From Paenibacillus oralis (GTDB lineage Bacteria; Bacillota; Bacilli; Paenibacillales; Paenibacillaceae), in the NCBI RefSeq assembly GCF_003863965.1, contig NZ_RRCN01000001.1:5711054-5775053 (forward strand): a DNA stretch of 64,000 bases, in the 5' to 3' direction. The notes below the pieces were generated by a model. The model was not told the DNA's origin. It ran no database searches and saw nothing but the letters and a program-made list of their open reading frames with translations. The position numbers were made by a program, and so were the translations under genes. Below are positions 8,858 to 17,493 of this stretch, in pieces (positions within the stretch are counted from its first letter, which is position 1; each line of letters starts with the position of its first letter).

Positions 8858-9346
8858 TCAACGATTTACCGTCGTTTGCGTAAATATAAGGCCGCGCACG
8901 ACATTGGAGTTATCCTTGACGACCTGGGCCTTAAATTTACCGCTGGGGTTCACGTACCCATCCAGCTTTTCATTCCAAGTATCGCTGATGTCCGCATTGC
9001 TTTTGCTCGTAACCGAACCGTAATCTCTCGATGAAGACGAACCGATGTTCAAGATGTATCCATACCACTCCCCAACGCTGTTTTTCCCTGTTTTTACCTG
9101 AACGCCGAACTGATCGCGGTCCTGGAATTTACGCAGCGCGTTCGTCACTTGCGAGCCGCTGATCGTCGTATCGTCGTACACCGTAAACGAGGCCTGGGAC
9201 AGCTCCGTCTGAATGTCGGAGAAATTGTTTTGCGCGGTTTTCGTCGCCTCCTGGGCGGAAACGAACAAAATGACCACAATCGTAATCAAAGCGATCGTCA
9301 AGAAAATACCGGCAGCCACCTTTAAAGCGGATGAAGCGTTATTCAT
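8858..9346 (-). CDS. Pilin-like / Flp-type subunit candidate
   Basis: A 162-residue protein with a short polar N-terminus (MNNASSALK), a long hydrophobic helix (about residues 9-33), and a Thr/Ser/Asn-rich extracytoplasmic domain ending VRGLIFTQTTVNR. This class III-like pilin arrangement lacks an obvious prepilin peptidase site such as G-F/M before the helix. The start at 9346 follows AAGGAGG with about 10 bases of spacing; upstream in-frame Mets would overlap the ribosome binding site. It is directly downstream of the platform gene, where many Tad loci place pilin-like genes. Major subunit status is inference. Confidence 0.65.
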   Translation of the reverse strand: MNNASSALKVAAGIFLTIALITIVVILFVSAQEATKTAQNNFSDIQTELSQASFTVYDDTTISGSQVTNALRKFQDRDQFGVQVKTGKNSVGEWYGYILNIGSSSSRDYGSVTSKSNADISDTWNEKLDGYVNPSGKFKAQVVKDNSNVVRGLIFTQTTVNR

Positions 9347-9369
9347 AAGTACTAGTCCTCCTTGGTTCA

Positions 9370-11457
9370 TCATAATTTTTGGATTTGTTCAAAATACAAG
9401 CCCATTTGCTGAAAGCTCATCCAAATGAGCGGAATCACCAGATACGCGAACACGAGCGAATACATGGGCGCAAACCCGATCATCCGGCCGAATCCGGCCT
9501 TCACATCAATCGACTTCTCGTAATCGAGACGCCGGCGTTCAAAGTGATAGGACATCTCGCTGTCCAAATCGTCAAACGCGTCGGCTATCGTGATTTTTTC
9601 CGAAGCCAGCAGCAGCTTGTCCGCAAGCCGCACGAATTCCTCCAGCACCACCTCCCGCTTCAGCTCCGCCAAGGCAACTTCGGCCCCGTGGCCGTAATCC
9701 AGCAGGCATTTCTGCAGCGGCGTCCTAAAAATGACGGCATAGGAAGCCAGCCACTCCAAAATTTCCTCCACCGAAATTCGCTCCAGCTCCCGCAAAATGG
9801 TGATCATCGTCTGAAATTGATAAACCTCGTGCCGCATGTCCATCAGGCGCATGCTGCGCTGAAACATCAGCGTCCAGAGGGGAAAATAATATCCGGCCCC
9901 GCCGGCCAGAAGCGCAAACAGCAGCTCCCACCATTTCAGATATTCATCGTTCCAGCGCTGAAGCTTGCCCTGGATCCGCTGGGCGGCCGCGAATATTTCT
10001 TCGCGGGTTGGGACCGTAGCCCCGCGGCTCATCACCGACGCAGCCGATTCGGCAACCTCATCGACCTGCGCATCTCCGGCCATATCCAGCTGTTTCATCA
10101 CCCGGGCGTCCAGTTCGGCTTGAACGCGGGCCTCGCGGGCCTCTTCCTTCGTCAGCGAACCAAAAAACACGGCTCCGTCCGGAGGCTCCAGCAAAATGTA
10201 TTGCCGCGACAAATGGTGAAGCGTAAAAACGGCAGCCAGCGTAAACAGCAAACCGCTGACAAATAAAGCAACCCGCCTCATCTGGAACAGCTTGACGGGC
10301 AACGTATGGTTCGTATCCTTCAGCAGCCGGGTAAGCTTGTGGTAAGCCTCCGTGGCAGGCTGCGGCACAAACCACTGGCACAGAGTTCCCAGCCCGCGCA
10401 GCTTCAGCAACCGGGCTTCCCAGGGAACTTTGGCCTCACCGGCGCGGTATGCCGTCTCCTCCTCGCTTTTCAACTTTTGCAGCAGCAAGTAACAGAGCAG
10501 GATGATCAGAAACAGCCCGATTTTGATGGCCATCCCCGCTTTGCTTAAATAGAATTGGTCCATCTGCGGAAATTGGCTTCTGGCCCACACCTCCACCGGT
10601 TTCGTAAAGAAAACCGGCATCAGGGCAATCACATGCAGCCCTTTCAGTAAATAGTCCAGCCGGTTTTTGCGGATCAGCTCCAGTTGGATTTCCCCGGTTA
10701 GGCTTGTTATCCCCCGTAAATACAGAGACCCCTGGGCACGTTTGCGGTCCCCGTATTCAAGCACCAGCCTGGAGATGCCGGCAAAAGCTTTCAGAAAGCG
10801 GTTGGGCGCCGTTTCGTAATATTTCTCCAGCGCTTCGTCCGGGTTTGCGTCCGTTAGCGCCTCGCCGATCATATGCGCGTGAATTCCGATCTCCCGTCCG
10901 GTGTTTTCCCCCGCCTCCTCGATCGCGTCGGCCGCCATGCCGTGGCGGTGATAAGCATGGCGGACGGCGGCAAAGAAATCGAGCATCTGTTCGAGCAGCC
11001 TGGTCTCCTGCCTGTTTACGTACCCGTCAAGCAGCACGCTTTGAATAACCGCCCCGGCGATCAACAGCGACAACACGAAAATCCAGTTCGGATTAATTAC
11101 AGCCAGAACACCAATGACGGTGATATACGCGCCCCCGGAGAAATAAGCGAATTTCATCGTTTCGCGCCGGAGTTCAAACTCGTCTAACCGGTGGACCGGA
11201 GCCAGCCGTTTGCGGATCTTCACAGCATAATACCTAAGCGGCGGCAGCCTCATCCATACCGCATAAGATCTCATTGCAAAGGCGGATAAGGCCCTGGCAA
11301 AACTATCCCTGGCTCCCCGGCCAGCCTTTCCGGACGCGTCTTCCTCAAGACCCAGCGCGTTCTCGCGCGAGCCGATTAAGCGGCCGGCGGCATACAACAA
11401 GCCAAAACCGACCAGCGAAATTCCCATCACGGCGATAAGCGCCGATTTAAGCTCCAA
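9370..11457 (-). CDS. Fused TadB-TadC-like (GspF superfamily) inner-membrane platform protein
   Basis: About 695 residues with roughly seven hydrophobic segments. Two separate regions look like GspF-type helical bundles: one around residues 150-300 (LLEQMLDFFAAVRHAYHRHG and onward) and one in the last 190 residues (YQFQTMITILRELERISVEEIL). Each is followed by membrane spans, the pattern expected if TadB and TadC were joined in one chain. Such proteins form the platform that couples the ATPase to the pilus. I place the start at a TTG (11457) behind GGGGGGAG, overlapping the ATPase gene; an ATG at 11484 lies inside that gene without a ribosome binding site. Confidence 0.72.
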   Translation of the reverse strand: MELKSALIAVMGISLVGFGLLYAAGRLIGSRENALGLEEDASGKAGRGARDSFARALSAFAMRSYAVWMRLPPLRYYAVKIRKRLAPVHRLDEFELRRETMKFAYFSGGAYITVIGVLAVINPNWIFVLSLLIAGAVIQSVLLDGYVNRQETRLLEQMLDFFAAVRHAYHRHGMAADAIEEAGENTGREIGIHAHMIGEALTDANPDEALEKYYETAPNRFLKAFAGISRLVLEYGDRKRAQGSLYLRGITSLTGEIQLELIRKNRLDYLLKGLHVIALMPVFFTKPVEVWARSQFPQMDQFYLSKAGMAIKIGLFLIILLCYLLLQKLKSEEETAYRAGEAKVPWEARLLKLRGLGTLCQWFVPQPATEAYHKLTRLLKDTNHTLPVKLFQMRRVALFVSGLLFTLAAVFTLHHLSRQYILLEPPDGAVFFGSLTKEEAREARVQAELDARVMKQLDMAGDAQVDEVAESAASVMSRGATVPTREEIFAAAQRIQGKLQRWNDEYLKWWELLFALLAGGAGYYFPLWTLMFQRSMRLMDMRHEVYQFQTMITILRELERISVEEILEWLASYAVIFRTPLQKCLLDYGHGAEVALAELKREVVLEEFVRLADKLLLASEKITIADAFDDLDSEMSYHFERRRLDYEKSIDVKAGFGRMIGFAPMYSLVFAYLVIPLIWMSFQQMGLYFEQIQKL

Positions 11458-13327
11458 TCTTCTCCCCCCAATACGCCTCCGCAAACCGGCGGAACGAAGC
11501 TGCGTCCTCCGGCGTCATCTCGCGGATCATCGCTTCCCGGGAGCGATTCGAGATCGGCTGAACGGCTACGTAAGAACCGTCCCGGTATTCAACGATCACC
11601 CGCTCCGAGTAACCGCGGCGGTACACCATGGCTTCATCGGCTGGTCCGCTCCCCGTTTCAACAGCCCCGCCCAGCTCGCCCGCATCCCTTTCGTCCGGCC
11701 GGCAGCACTCCGTGATCCGCTCGATATACCGGTTCCCGGCCATATCCCGGCGCAGATGCACATCGAAATCGATCGCCGAGGCGACCTGCAATTCCGCCAC
11801 GCGTTCATCGCGGAACACACCGGTTTTCAGCAAAGAATTCCGCAGCGATTCCATCAGATCGCGGAACGTTTTGGCATGATGCGTAAACAGGGTGAACAGG
11901 CTCGCTACCTGAGCCATCTGCACCATCCACGCAGCGACCTCGTCCGTGGCCACCTCGCCCAAAATGTTCACGGTGCCGTCCGTCTTTTTCTGCAGATCCA
12001 ACCCCGCCTGACCGCTGACATAATCCGTCTCCCGGAAGCTCAAAATATTTCTGCCCGTGTAAATTCTGCGCAAATTAAGCTCAAAAGACATCTCCTGGAC
12101 GCGCAGCGTATAGGAGGCGTAAATATGCTTGACGAGCGCCATCAGCAGCGTCGTTTTGCCCGATCCCTGCGAACCTGTAATTGCAGTGATGCGGCTTCCT
12201 TTCATGAGGAATTTCAGCAGCTCTACGGGCAGCGGTGAATTTCCCCCTAGAATAAGCTGCTCCAGCACAGCGTTTTTCACATCGAATTTGCGCACAAAAA
12301 ACGCCCACGACTCCGCAAACGGCGGCCTAACCACCACGATCCGCGAGCCATCCTTCATCTCGTTGACTTTAAAGCCGTTCGCTTCGGACAACTGGCCCGG
12401 CAAATTAAATTTGTAAATGTTCTGGCACACCCGCTTCAGTTCCGCTTCACTGCCGAACGACAAGAAAGCAAGGCGCACGCTTTTGCCTTTGTGAAAAATC
12501 CATACGCTGTCCCACGAACGGGAAATTTCTTCTCCATCCTCACCAGTTGGGCCAAGCGCCTCTGCCCCTGCATTCTGCCCCTCCTCTTCCGGCGTGATCG
12601 CCATATGCGCGGGGATGCCGCTGACGCCGCCGCTTACTCCGTCAATCCGCTGCCCCAGCAGCTCGTCCACAACGGAAAAGCCTTTGTATGCCTGGTAAAT
12701 GCGCTGCACGACGAGATCGAGCTTTTCCCGGAACGTCAAGAAACGGTATTCACGGTAAAAAATGCGATCCACATCCTCGGCGTTGATCTCATAAACAAAC
12801 GACCCATCCTCCGCTTTGGGAGCTTTGGGCTCATCCAAACTGTACTCCTCGATCAACCGGGACAATCCATCGGTTCCAAAGCTGAGCTTATACAGGTATA
12901 AAACGATGTCGAAGCGATCCTGCGCCGTCAGCTTGTCCCTATTGTCGAACGGAATAATCCGGTCGATGTTGTCTTCCCCAATCCCGTAACTGTGGGCCAG
13001 TAAATCCTTGATAAAGGATTTCACGTACCGTTTGTCCTGCGCGTCGCCGTATGTACATCCCCGCAGCGCCTTGCGCAGCTCGGCCCGCGCTTTGACCCGG
13101 CGGTTCCAGGTCTCTTCGCCCACTCCCCAGTCATTGGCGTGCGAACGGCTCAGCTCATGCAAGCTGCGCTTCACGTATTCGATCAGCGCGGGGAACGAAT
13201 AGCGGTCGTCGTCCGCCTTGCGAACAACAGGTCCGCCTGCGGCGGTACGCGCCTTCAACCATAAAATGAGCAGCCCTAACAATACAATGAGAGCGATGAG
13301 CAGCATGTTTACGGTTTTGTCGTTCAA
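11447..13327 (-). CDS. CpaF/TadA-like secretion ATPase with N-terminal membrane anchor
   Basis: A 626-residue protein. The C-terminal half is a type II/IV secretion ATPase: Walker A GSQGSGKTT at residues 385-393, Walker B-like NILGEVATDEVAAWM near 445-460, and a His pair in LFTHHAK. The N-terminal domain is long. Residues 7-24 (NMLLIALIVLLGLLILWL) form a clear transmembrane segment, unusual because CpaF/TadA ATPases are normally soluble and peripheral. It powers assembly or export by the platform protein encoded immediately downstream, whose start overlaps this gene. Two bases separate it from the upstream ParA-like gene. Confidence 0.85.
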   Translation of the reverse strand: MNDKTVNMLLIALIVLLGLLILWLKARTAAGGPVVRKADDDRYSFPALIEYVKRSLHELSRSHANDWGVGEETWNRRVKARAELRKALRGCTYGDAQDKRYVKSFIKDLLAHSYGIGEDNIDRIIPFDNRDKLTAQDRFDIVLYLYKLSFGTDGLSRLIEEYSLDEPKAPKAEDGSFVYEINAEDVDRIFYREYRFLTFREKLDLVVQRIYQAYKGFSVVDELLGQRIDGVSGGVSGIPAHMAITPEEEGQNAGAEALGPTGEDGEEISRSWDSVWIFHKGKSVRLAFLSFGSEAELKRVCQNIYKFNLPGQLSEANGFKVNEMKDGSRIVVVRPPFAESWAFFVRKFDVKNAVLEQLILGGNSPLPVELLKFLMKGSRITAITGSQGSGKTTLLMALVKHIYASYTLRVQEMSFELNLRRIYTGRNILSFRETDYVSGQAGLDLQKKTDGTVNILGEVATDEVAAWMVQMAQVASLFTLFTHHAKTFRDLMESLRNSLLKTGVFRDERVAELQVASAIDFDVHLRRDMAGNRYIERITECCRPDERDAGELGGAVETGSGPADEAMVYRRGYSERVIVEYRDGSYVAVQPISNRSREAMIREMTPEDAASFRRFAEAYWGEKIGA

Positions 13328-13329
13328 GC

Positions 13330-14193
13330 TTAAGCCCCCCTCTCACGAGCTGCTTGTAGTGTCGCTTTTCCCGTAAGCTCCAGCAGATTCCGGCTCAAAT
13401 CCCGGCAGCTTGCCAGCACGGCTTCCCGCGAGCCGCCCCGTTTCGGAAGCAGTCTGTACCGGCGAAAAAACGACAGGATGTCCCGATCGTTCCACGCGTT
13501 CGCAAACTCGGTGTCGTAAGGAATGCCGAAGACCGGCAGCGCACGGCGGTAACGGCGCTTCAGATTGGCCAGATTCAAGCCGGAGCCCGAATCGTAAGGG
13601 GCCAGGATTACGCACAGTTTGCGGCGGCTCGTCACCGTTTGTTTCGCGAGCGCGTCAAAAAAATCGTCCAGTTGCGACCGCCGCTGCTGCAGCACCGCCA
13701 CCACAACCTCTTCTTCGCTGCCGGCCAATGCTTCCGGCAGCTCTCGTATCCGCGGGGCGTGCCTCAGCACAAGGTCATAGCTCTGTTCCGCAGCCAGCGC
13801 CAACTCTAACAGATCTTGCCCTTCGCTAAGTTCGGACGTACCGTGGAGACCGCCGGCCCGAAAGCCTGTCGCCAGATCAAGACGGCCGCGAATGACGGGC
13901 AGCGTGTAATCGGAGTAATTCGCTTTCGTAAGCATTCCGCTGGCTGATAGGCGGAGCAGCGCTTCGATCCCGTATTCGCTAAGCCGCGAGCCCAAAATGC
14001 CGCTTTCTCCCGAACCAGCTTCCGAAGCATGACGGCTTCCCGCCCGCAGTCCCTCCTCCACACCGCTGCCATGGCGCCCGTCATTAAACAACAGCACGCG
14101 AAGCGGGAAATGAAGGCCCATGGTGACGGCGCAAACTGCGGCTACGCTCGCCGAACTCCCGTGCCCGGGATCCCAAAACAAAATTCTGCTCAT
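13330..14193 (-). CDS. ParA/CpaE-like protein lacking a canonical Walker A motif
   Basis: A 287-residue protein starting MSRILFWDPGHGSSASVAAVC. The position and flanking beta strand and helix match a ParA/MinD P-loop, but the KGGxGKT core is replaced by PGHGSSAS without a lysine. Later segments (CVILAPYDSGSGLNLANLKRR, VFGIPYDTEFANAW) resemble the base-contact and switch regions of ParA/CpaE. In Tad loci, CpaE/TadZ localises the machine; here the protein may bind but not hydrolyse nucleotide. It overlaps the upstream gene by 4 bases (ATGA). Confidence 0.66.
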   Translation of the reverse strand: MSRILFWDPGHGSSASVAAVCAVTMGLHFPLRVLLFNDGRHGSGVEEGLRAGSRHASEAGSGESGILGSRLSEYGIEALLRLSASGMLTKANYSDYTLPVIRGRLDLATGFRAGGLHGTSELSEGQDLLELALAAEQSYDLVLRHAPRIRELPEALAGSEEEVVVAVLQQRRSQLDDFFDALAKQTVTSRRKLCVILAPYDSGSGLNLANLKRRYRRALPVFGIPYDTEFANAWNDRDILSFFRRYRLLPKRGGSREAVLASCRDLSRNLLELTGKATLQAARERGA

Positions 14194-14906
14194 GCGCGTC
14201 TCCTTTCCGCCCCGCGCAGCGCCCTTTTTGCGGCTCCGGCTTCAAAGCCGGCCAACCCGCTGAGCAGTTGGCGCAGCGCACGCTTATAAGAGCGGGATAA
14301 GCGGCTCATGCGCAGCCGATGCGCATGTTCATTTTCCAGCTGCACGGCCAGATTCAGCTCATTCCACGGAATGATGATTTCCTCCTCGTGCCACTGGAAC
14401 CCAATATCGTCCATAAAGCCGAGAATATAGTCGGTGCCAAAGCAGCTGTCCACCGTTCGGATAAAAACCGGGCGCACGCGCAGCCCCCGCAGCTCGGGCA
14501 GCATATTTACGAGACAACGCAGCCACCGGGCGGTCGATTCTACCTCATAACGGTCAAAGGAAGTGACCAAAACCACCTCATTGGCGGAAGCGAAAATGTC
14601 CGGCGTAACGGTGTGTAAAGCTTCCAAATCAACCAATTCGCAATCGTAGTCCTTGCCCGCCGTTCCTTCGCTCCCATCCGCAGCGTTCTGGAGCAGCCTT
14701 ATGGCCTGAGGCCCCGCCGCCACGTCAAACCCGCAAAACTCCGTCACCGGCAGGAGCGGCTGAATCCCTCCGATCGAATAACGGTATTTGCCGCCCTCCG
14801 TAGCATCGACCAGCAGCACGCTTCGTCCCGCGGCCGTTAAAGCGCTGCTTAAATAAAGCAGCAGATCCCGTTTATCGCTTTTTCCGATAAATACCCAGCG
14901 CTTCAT
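14190..14906 (-). CDS. Second degenerate ParA/CpaE-like protein
   Basis: A 238-residue protein starting MKRWVFIGKSDKRDLLLYLSS. It shows a Rossmann-like order: an N-terminal strand and loop (FIGKSDKRD) in the P-loop position, SVLLVDATEGGKYRY as the A-prime/switch I region, and EVVLVTSFDRYEVES as a later strand. Neither Walker A lysine arrangement is standard. The C-terminal 40 residues are strongly basic. Together with the gene below it could form a paired CpaE-like module. Assignment rests on fold-like pattern and operon position. Confidence 0.6.
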   Translation of the reverse strand: MKRWVFIGKSDKRDLLLYLSSALTAAGRSVLLVDATEGGKYRYSIGGIQPLLPVTEFCGFDVAAGPQAIRLLQNAADGSEGTAGKDYDCELVDLEALHTVTPDIFASANEVVLVTSFDRYEVESTARWLRCLVNMLPELRGLRVRPVFIRTVDSCFGTDYILGFMDDIGFQWHEEEIIIPWNELNLAVQLENEHAHRLRMSRLSRSYKRALRQLLSGLAGFEAGAAKRALRGAERRRA

Positions 14907-14925
14907 TTCTCCATCCCCCTGTCCA

Positions 14926-15825
14926 CTATTTCAATTGAAAGCTGTCTTCTTCGGCCGGCGTTTCATTCTTGAGCGCCTCCTGCGCTTCCAGGCGGTTGCT
15001 GGCGAATTCGGAGGCCTGCCGCGGGGACATCGAGACCAGGTCGCTCTCCAGTCTTTCCCGCGCGGCGGCGTTCAAGGCGTTCTCCGCCTCCCGGACAATG
15101 TTCGGATCCTTTTTGATCAACTGCATCACCGCGCCATTCGCGGGATAGGTCGGCGTCGACTTGTCTTGCAAATAAGGCTCGACATAGGTCAGCGCGTAAA
15201 TGGATGCTTTATGCAGGTAAGCGTCGACGATCGCGCTGGAGAGCGATAAAATCTCTGCCTCGCCCAGCGTCACCGTCACCGTTCCGGAGGCCAGCGTCTC
15301 GATCTTTTTTTTGGACAGCAAAATATAGTCCTGTCCGGTCGGAAACTGAATGCGGATATCGACGACGTCGTCCTCCTTCAAGGCGGCCGGAAGCAAAACG
15401 AAGCTCATTTCGCGCCAGCGCAAATCGTCCGTCGTCGGCGCCTCCTCGTACAGCAGTGTCTCCGTCAACAACGTAAACGGCCGGAGGGTGATCTTGGCGA
15501 TCTTGCCGGCGATGTCGTCGCTCGACTTTATGGCGTCGGCCGGGACGCTGTCGGCCGGCAACTCAACCTCCTTCATATCGTCCGCCTTAATCGGATGCCC
15601 TGCCGGAATCTCGCTGGCCGGCACCCATCCCCTGACCGTTGGGCGATTCGCTGCTTTCTGCAAAGTCTCGATTTGCGCTTCGTATTTCTGCTGTAACGCA
15701 AGCCTCACCGTTTGATTTTGCTTCCCCTTATACACGGCATACCCCGCGAAAAACAAACCCATGACCGCGGCTCCCGCAAGTCCGGCCCAGATCAAATGCT
15801 TCGTTTTCTGTCTCAATCTTGACAT
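14926..15825 (-). CDS. SAF-domain protein, CpaB/RcpC-like
   Basis: A 299-residue protein. An N-terminal membrane segment (about 11-32, LIWAGLAGAAVMGLFFAGYAVY) is followed by a coiled stretch and a SAF domain (VRGWVPASEIPAGHPIKADDMKEVELP, about 65-115) with the usual continuation DIAGKIAKITLRPFTLLTETLLYE. CpaB/RcpC proteins sit on the periplasmic or outer face of Tad systems; in a Gram-positive host it would face the wall. No outer-membrane secretin gene exists here, as expected. It lies 16 bases downstream of the kinase fusion gene. Confidence 0.8.
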   Translation of the reverse strand: MSRLRQKTKHLIWAGLAGAAVMGLFFAGYAVYKGKQNQTVRLALQQKYEAQIETLQKAANRPTVRGWVPASEIPAGHPIKADDMKEVELPADSVPADAIKSSDDIAGKIAKITLRPFTLLTETLLYEEAPTTDDLRWREMSFVLLPAALKEDDVVDIRIQFPTGQDYILLSKKKIETLASGTVTVTLGEAEILSLSSAIVDAYLHKASIYALTYVEPYLQDKSTPTYPANGAVMQLIKKDPNIVREAENALNAAARERLESDLVSMSPRQASEFASNRLEAQEALKNETPAEEDSFQLK

Positions 15826-15841
15826 TCGTTCATCTCCTTAC

Positions 15842-17371
15842 CTACAATTTCTGCTTCGCAAGAAAGCTCCGGCCGCTCCGCTTTGGCCGCGGCAGCAGGC
15901 TGCCGCAAAGAACACGTAACGCTGCGGTTATGTCTTCGCCGGGCTCAAACGGCTCCGGCTCGGCCGGGATGGCGTACACGCTGCGGGTCCGCAGCCTTTT
16001 GGCGAGCCGTTTTACCGCCGATGCCGAGGCCAAAGGAACGCAGAATTTCCATGTGGACGGCCATTTTCCGGACAACCCGACCGTTTCGGCGAACCGCTCC
16101 AGTTCCTCCGCCCTCCATTCGGCGGCCGAGCCGACGACGAGGGACAAATCGGCGCGTTTGAACTCTTCCATCTGTTCCTTTTGCCGGCCGGTCCCCAGAT
16201 CGCAAATGAGATACTCGTAACCGCCGGTCAGCAGCTCGATCCATTCGGTTCGCGAAGGCGCCCTAACATATTGGACGTTGCCGATGCGAAACTGCCGGGG
16301 CGCGGAGGACGCGAACTCGCCGAGCGCGATTCGGGCAAGCCGCTGAAAAGCCGGCGATTTTGCCTCCATTTCGGCGATCGCGATCCTTTTGGCGCTGCGG
16401 GACAGTACATGGGCTAGCGCGATCGCCGTATGGGTCGTTCCTGCTCCCGGCGACGCGCCGATGACGGCGATGACCGCCGTCCTCCCTCCGGCGGCAGGCT
16501 GACCGCCAGTAGGCGGTCCCTCCCAAGCCGAGGGGGATGCATCCGATACTTCCGATGCTTCCGCCGCATGCGCCCGGAGCACTTCCCTCAGCGCCTCGCC
16601 GGCCGCTTCCGCAGAAGCAAAACGCGCTTCCGGCCGCTGCTGAAGCAGCCGTTCCAGAACCGGGAGCAACTGGCCGTGCCCTTGCCTCCGCAGACAATCC
16701 TCCGCCTCTTGCGTCCATGCGCTGTATTTGCAGTCTGTTCCCAAATACAGCAGCACCGCGCCAAGCGAATACAAGTCGGCGCGTCCGTCGCTTTGACGTC
16801 CGCCGTATTGTTCCGGGGCCGCAAAACCCACCGTCCCAAGCTGAATCGTGTCCTCGGCTTTGCCCGCCTCATACGTGCGGGCGATGCCGAAATCGATAAA
16901 GCGGATCTGCCCTTTGCCGTCCACCAGTAAATTGGACGGTTTCACGTCGCGATGGATGACGGGCGGGCGATGCGTGTGCAAATAATGCAGCCCTTCGGCG
17001 ATTTGCAGGGCGAACCGGATCAACGCTTCTGTCGGAACACGTCCTCCGCGCGCTTTCACATAACGGTCCAGATGCTCTCCTACGATATAATCCATCACGA
17101 TGTACGAATAACCCGAACCGTCTTCCTGGATAAAATCGACGATGCGCGGCAGGCGGGGGTGGTTCAGCGAAATAAGCAACTCGGCTTCCTGGGCAACCGG
17201 CACTTTATGCCCCGGTGCCGCGAAGCTTTCCTTGACGGCCCAAACCTTCCCCGGCAGCTTCAAATCCGAAGCAAGGTACACCCGGCTCATCCCGCCCTGG
17301 CCGACAATCCGCTCAATCGGATAGCGCCCGGCAAGCAAATCCCCGGGAGCTAACCGCGGCACAAAAGGCAA
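15842..17371 (-). CDS. Ser/Thr protein kinase fused to a ParA-like P-loop domain
   Basis: A 509-residue protein and first gene of the Tad-like operon. Residues about 16-265 are a complete Hanks-type kinase: glycine loop GQGGMSRVYL (24-33), Lys47, HRDVKPSN (140-147), DFG (160-162), and an APEQYGG activation segment. After a low-complexity linker (about 268-297), residues 298-509 look ParA-like: VIAVIGASPGAGTTHTAIAL with a P-loop whose Lys is replaced by Thr (305-314). There is no membrane segment and no PASTA domain, so this is a cytosolic kinase that probably controls the pilus machine by phosphorylation; that is inference. The start follows GGAGGGTTTGAG and may be TTG. Confidence 0.85.
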   Translation of the reverse strand: MPFVPRLAPGDLLAGRYPIERIVGQGGMSRVYLASDLKLPGKVWAVKESFAAPGHKVPVAQEAELLISLNHPRLPRIVDFIQEDGSGYSYIVMDYIVGEHLDRYVKARGGRVPTEALIRFALQIAEGLHYLHTHRPPVIHRDVKPSNLLVDGKGQIRFIDFGIARTYEAGKAEDTIQLGTVGFAAPEQYGGRQSDGRADLYSLGAVLLYLGTDCKYSAWTQEAEDCLRRQGHGQLLPVLERLLQQRPEARFASAEAAGEALREVLRAHAAEASEVSDASPSAWEGPPTGGQPAAGGRTAVIAVIGASPGAGTTHTAIALAHVLSRSAKRIAIAEMEAKSPAFQRLARIALGEFASSAPRQFRIGNVQYVRAPSRTEWIELLTGGYEYLICDLGTGRQKEQMEEFKRADLSLVVGSAAEWRAEELERFAETVGLSGKWPSTWKFCVPLASASAVKRLAKRLRTRSVYAIPAEPEPFEPGEDITAALRVLCGSLLPRPKRSGRSFLAKQKL

Positions 17372-17394
17372 CTCAAACCCTCCTTTCCAGACGC

Positions 17395-17464
17395 AAAAAA
17401 AGGAAAGTCCCCCATCTCACCGCTTCAGCCGTAAGGCCAAAGGCAGCGAAACGGGATACTTTCC
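17395..17464 (-). terminator. Leader hairpin with U-run before the Tad-like operon (attenuator candidate)
   Basis: In the minus-strand transcript GGAAAGT (17458-17464 as DNA) pairs with ACTTTCC (17402-17408). The stem continues inward through about ten more pairs (many G-U) to a GGCC-TTAC-GGCT tip, and is followed by seven U (17395-17401). It lies between the promoter at 17494-17523 and the kinase start at 17371. It may therefore be a conditional attenuator for the operon, or simply the terminator of the upstream methyltransferase gene. Confidence 0.65.
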
Positions 17465-17493
17465 CTTCGCGGTCATTGTATAATTTTGGAATT

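Noticed and set aside
17402..17464. c-di-GMP (GEMM) riboswitch in the Tad-like operon leader
   Set aside because: The conserved GCAAAGCC-type core and tetraloop receptor are absent; only a terminator-like hairpin is supported.
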